6,313 nt of DNA. Origin: Weeksellaceae bacterium (GTDB lineage Bacteria > Bacteroidota > Bacteroidia > Flavobacteriales > Weeksellaceae). Position numbers and translations under genes: made by a program. Of the stretch, positions 5,477 to 6,313 are shown piece by piece. Location: NCBI GenBank assembly GCA_022701475.1, contig JAKOOI010000330.1:1-6313 (forward strand), read 5' to 3'. The notes under the pieces were generated by a model. It ran no database searches. It had not been told where the DNA came from and was given only the letters and a program-made list of their open reading frames with translations. The first letter of the stretch is position 1. Every line of letters begins with the position of its first letter.

Positions 5477-6076
5477 ATGAATATAGAAGTTTCCTCATCC
5501 ATTCATCTGATGTATGTGAATGAAATACAGCAGGAAATGTATGATTCTGCACAGCGCAGAGGAACAGGGATCGCCAAGCGCTCTATTGAATATCTCAGTA
5601 AAAAAATTGCTGAAGGAAACGCTGTAGTAGCGACGGATAAAGGAAAATGGGTGGGATTCTGTTATATAGAAACCTGGTCTCACGGTCAGTTTGTGGCCAA
5701 TTCCGGACTGATCGTTTCCCCGGATTTCAGGCATCTTGGGGTGGCGACCCTGATTAAGGATAAAGTATTCGCTTTATCCCGGAATAAGTATCCGGAAGCC
5801 AAGATTTTCGGATTGACCACCGGACTCGCGGTCATGAAGATCAACAGCGATCTCGGTTACAAACCGGTTATTTATTCCGAGCTCACCCAGGATGAAGAAT
5901 TCTGGAACGGCTGCAAAAGTTGTGTGAATTACGAGATCCTGATAAAGAAAGAACGGAAAAACTGCCTTTGTACGGCCATGCTTTTCGTTCCTGAAAATAA
6001 AAAAAAGAACAGTGCTGAAAATAGTCAGCAAGATAATCGATACAATAATGAGCAAGAAAGTAGTTTTAGCGTTTAG
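5477..6076 (+). CDS. GNAT family N-acyltransferase of the arginine operon, candidate N-acylglutamate synthase
   Basis: This encodes 199 residues from ATG 5477. An in-frame TTG eight codons upstream overlaps the -7 promoter box and is rejected as the start. The GNAT fold is visible: a beta strand with GKWVGFCYIETW (56-67), the motif A acyl-CoA loop SPDFRHLGVATLI (81-93) with R85-x-x-G88-x-A90, and NSDLGYKPV (123-131) as motif B. A cysteine motif follows, CKSC at 146-149 and CLC at 163-165, which I recall as characteristic of Bacteroidota GNAT proteins encoded next to argG and which could bind a metal. The last 25 residues are a polar Asn/Lys/Ser-rich tail. Its reading frame runs 29 nt into argG. 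From its position first in an arginine operon, the inferred reaction is acyl transfer from acyl-CoA to glutamate. The acyl group (acetyl or succinyl) is not determinable, and another acceptor is possible. Confidence 0.85.
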   Translation: MNIEVSSSIHLMYVNEIQQEMYDSAQRRGTGIAKRSIEYLSKKIAEGNAVVATDKGKWVGFCYIETWSHGQFVANSGLIVSPDFRHLGVATLIKDKVFALSRNKYPEAKIFGLTTGLAVMKINSDLGYKPVIYSELTQDEEFWNGCKSCVNYEILIKKERKNCLCTAMLFVPENKKKNSAENSQQDNRYNNEQESSFSV

Positions 6077-6313
6077 CGGAGGTCTGGATACCTCTTACTG
6101 TGCCAAATACCTCAGCGAAACACTGGGATATGAAGTGTATGCAGTGACTGTAAACACCGGAGGTTTTTCGAAGGAAGAAGAAAAAGAACTGGAGAAGAGG
6201 GCCTTTAGCCTCGGGGTAAAAGCATACAGGTGCATTGCGGCTCAGGAAGACTATTACAATTCTTGTGTTAAATACCTGATTTTCGGAAACGTGCTGAAAA
6301 ACAACACCTATCC
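6048..6313 (+). CDS. argG: argininosuccinate synthase, N-terminal part; truncated by window edge
   Basis: The first 88 residues are present out of about 400 usual for the family. The start MSKKVVLAFSGGLDTSYC contains the ATP-pyrophosphatase loop AFSGGLDTS (8-16), which binds the ATP phosphates, followed by AVTVNTGGFSKEEEKELEKRA in the position where the family begins its second strand and helix. The enzyme joins citrulline and aspartate with ATP to give argininosuccinate in the cytoplasm, the penultimate step of arginine synthesis. The ATG at 6048 is the conserved start and lies inside the end of the upstream GNAT gene in another frame, so both are on one transcript and probably translationally linked. 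No Shine-Dalgarno sequence is seen. Confidence 0.97.
   Translation, partial: MSKKVVLAFSGGLDTSYCAKYLSETLGYEVYAVTVNTGGFSKEEEKELEKRAFSLGVKAYRCIAAQEDYYNSCVKYLIFGNVLKNNTY

Noticed and set aside
5774..6055. Minus-strand 93-codon frame with hydrophobic start
   Set aside because: It is antisense to the GNAT gene. The apparent membrane segment comes from the complement of the AT-rich Lys/Asn tail.

Overview
The window looks like chromosomal DNA of a flavobacterium, most likely Chryseobacterium or a close relative in the Weeksellaceae. The reasons are protein content, very AT-rich intergenic DNA, starts without Shine-Dalgarno sequences, and two matches to the Bacteroidota -7 promoter element TAnnTTTG. 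No rRNA, tRNA, CRISPR array, phage gene or intact insertion sequence was found. The genus is inferred from sequence features alone.

Left block (1-4585, all on the minus strand). Read in the direction of transcription it holds: an OprO/P-like outer-membrane porin (4585-3206); an MHS-type MFS transporter with an unusual extramembrane insertion (3158-1578); a 75-residue DUF6814-like membrane protein (1533-1306); a 63-residue two-helix membrane protein (1149-958); and, overlapping it by 8 nt, the N-terminal 321 residues of a large membrane protein (965 to beyond base 1). The visible motifs of that last protein match the SLC5 transporter-like half of CbrA/CrbS sensor kinases better than a plain symporter. 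The set reads as a nutrient uptake and sensing module: porin across the outer membrane, proton symporter across the inner membrane, then a transporter-like sensor. The substrate cannot be read from the sequence. A small organic acid such as acetate is a reasonable guess because CrbS-type kinases control acetate use elsewhere.

Middle (4586-4898). This 313-nt AT-rich gap carries two heptamer-periodic tracts in roughly inverted orientation and a 16-bp palindrome.

Right block (4899-6313). A small zinc-ribbon plus helix-turn-helix protein (minus strand, 5315-4899) is transcribed divergently from an arginine biosynthesis operon beginning with a GNAT acyltransferase (5477-6076) and argG (6048 onward, cut by the window end). 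The first protein resembles the DNA-binding end of an IS1-type transposase but has no catalytic domain. The divergent region has a -7 box for each direction and, almost exactly midway between them, a perfect 12-bp inverted repeat. The most interesting hypothesis is that the transposase-derived protein has become the local regulator of the arginine operon, and that the Cys-rich GNAT supplies the N-acylglutamate entry step.
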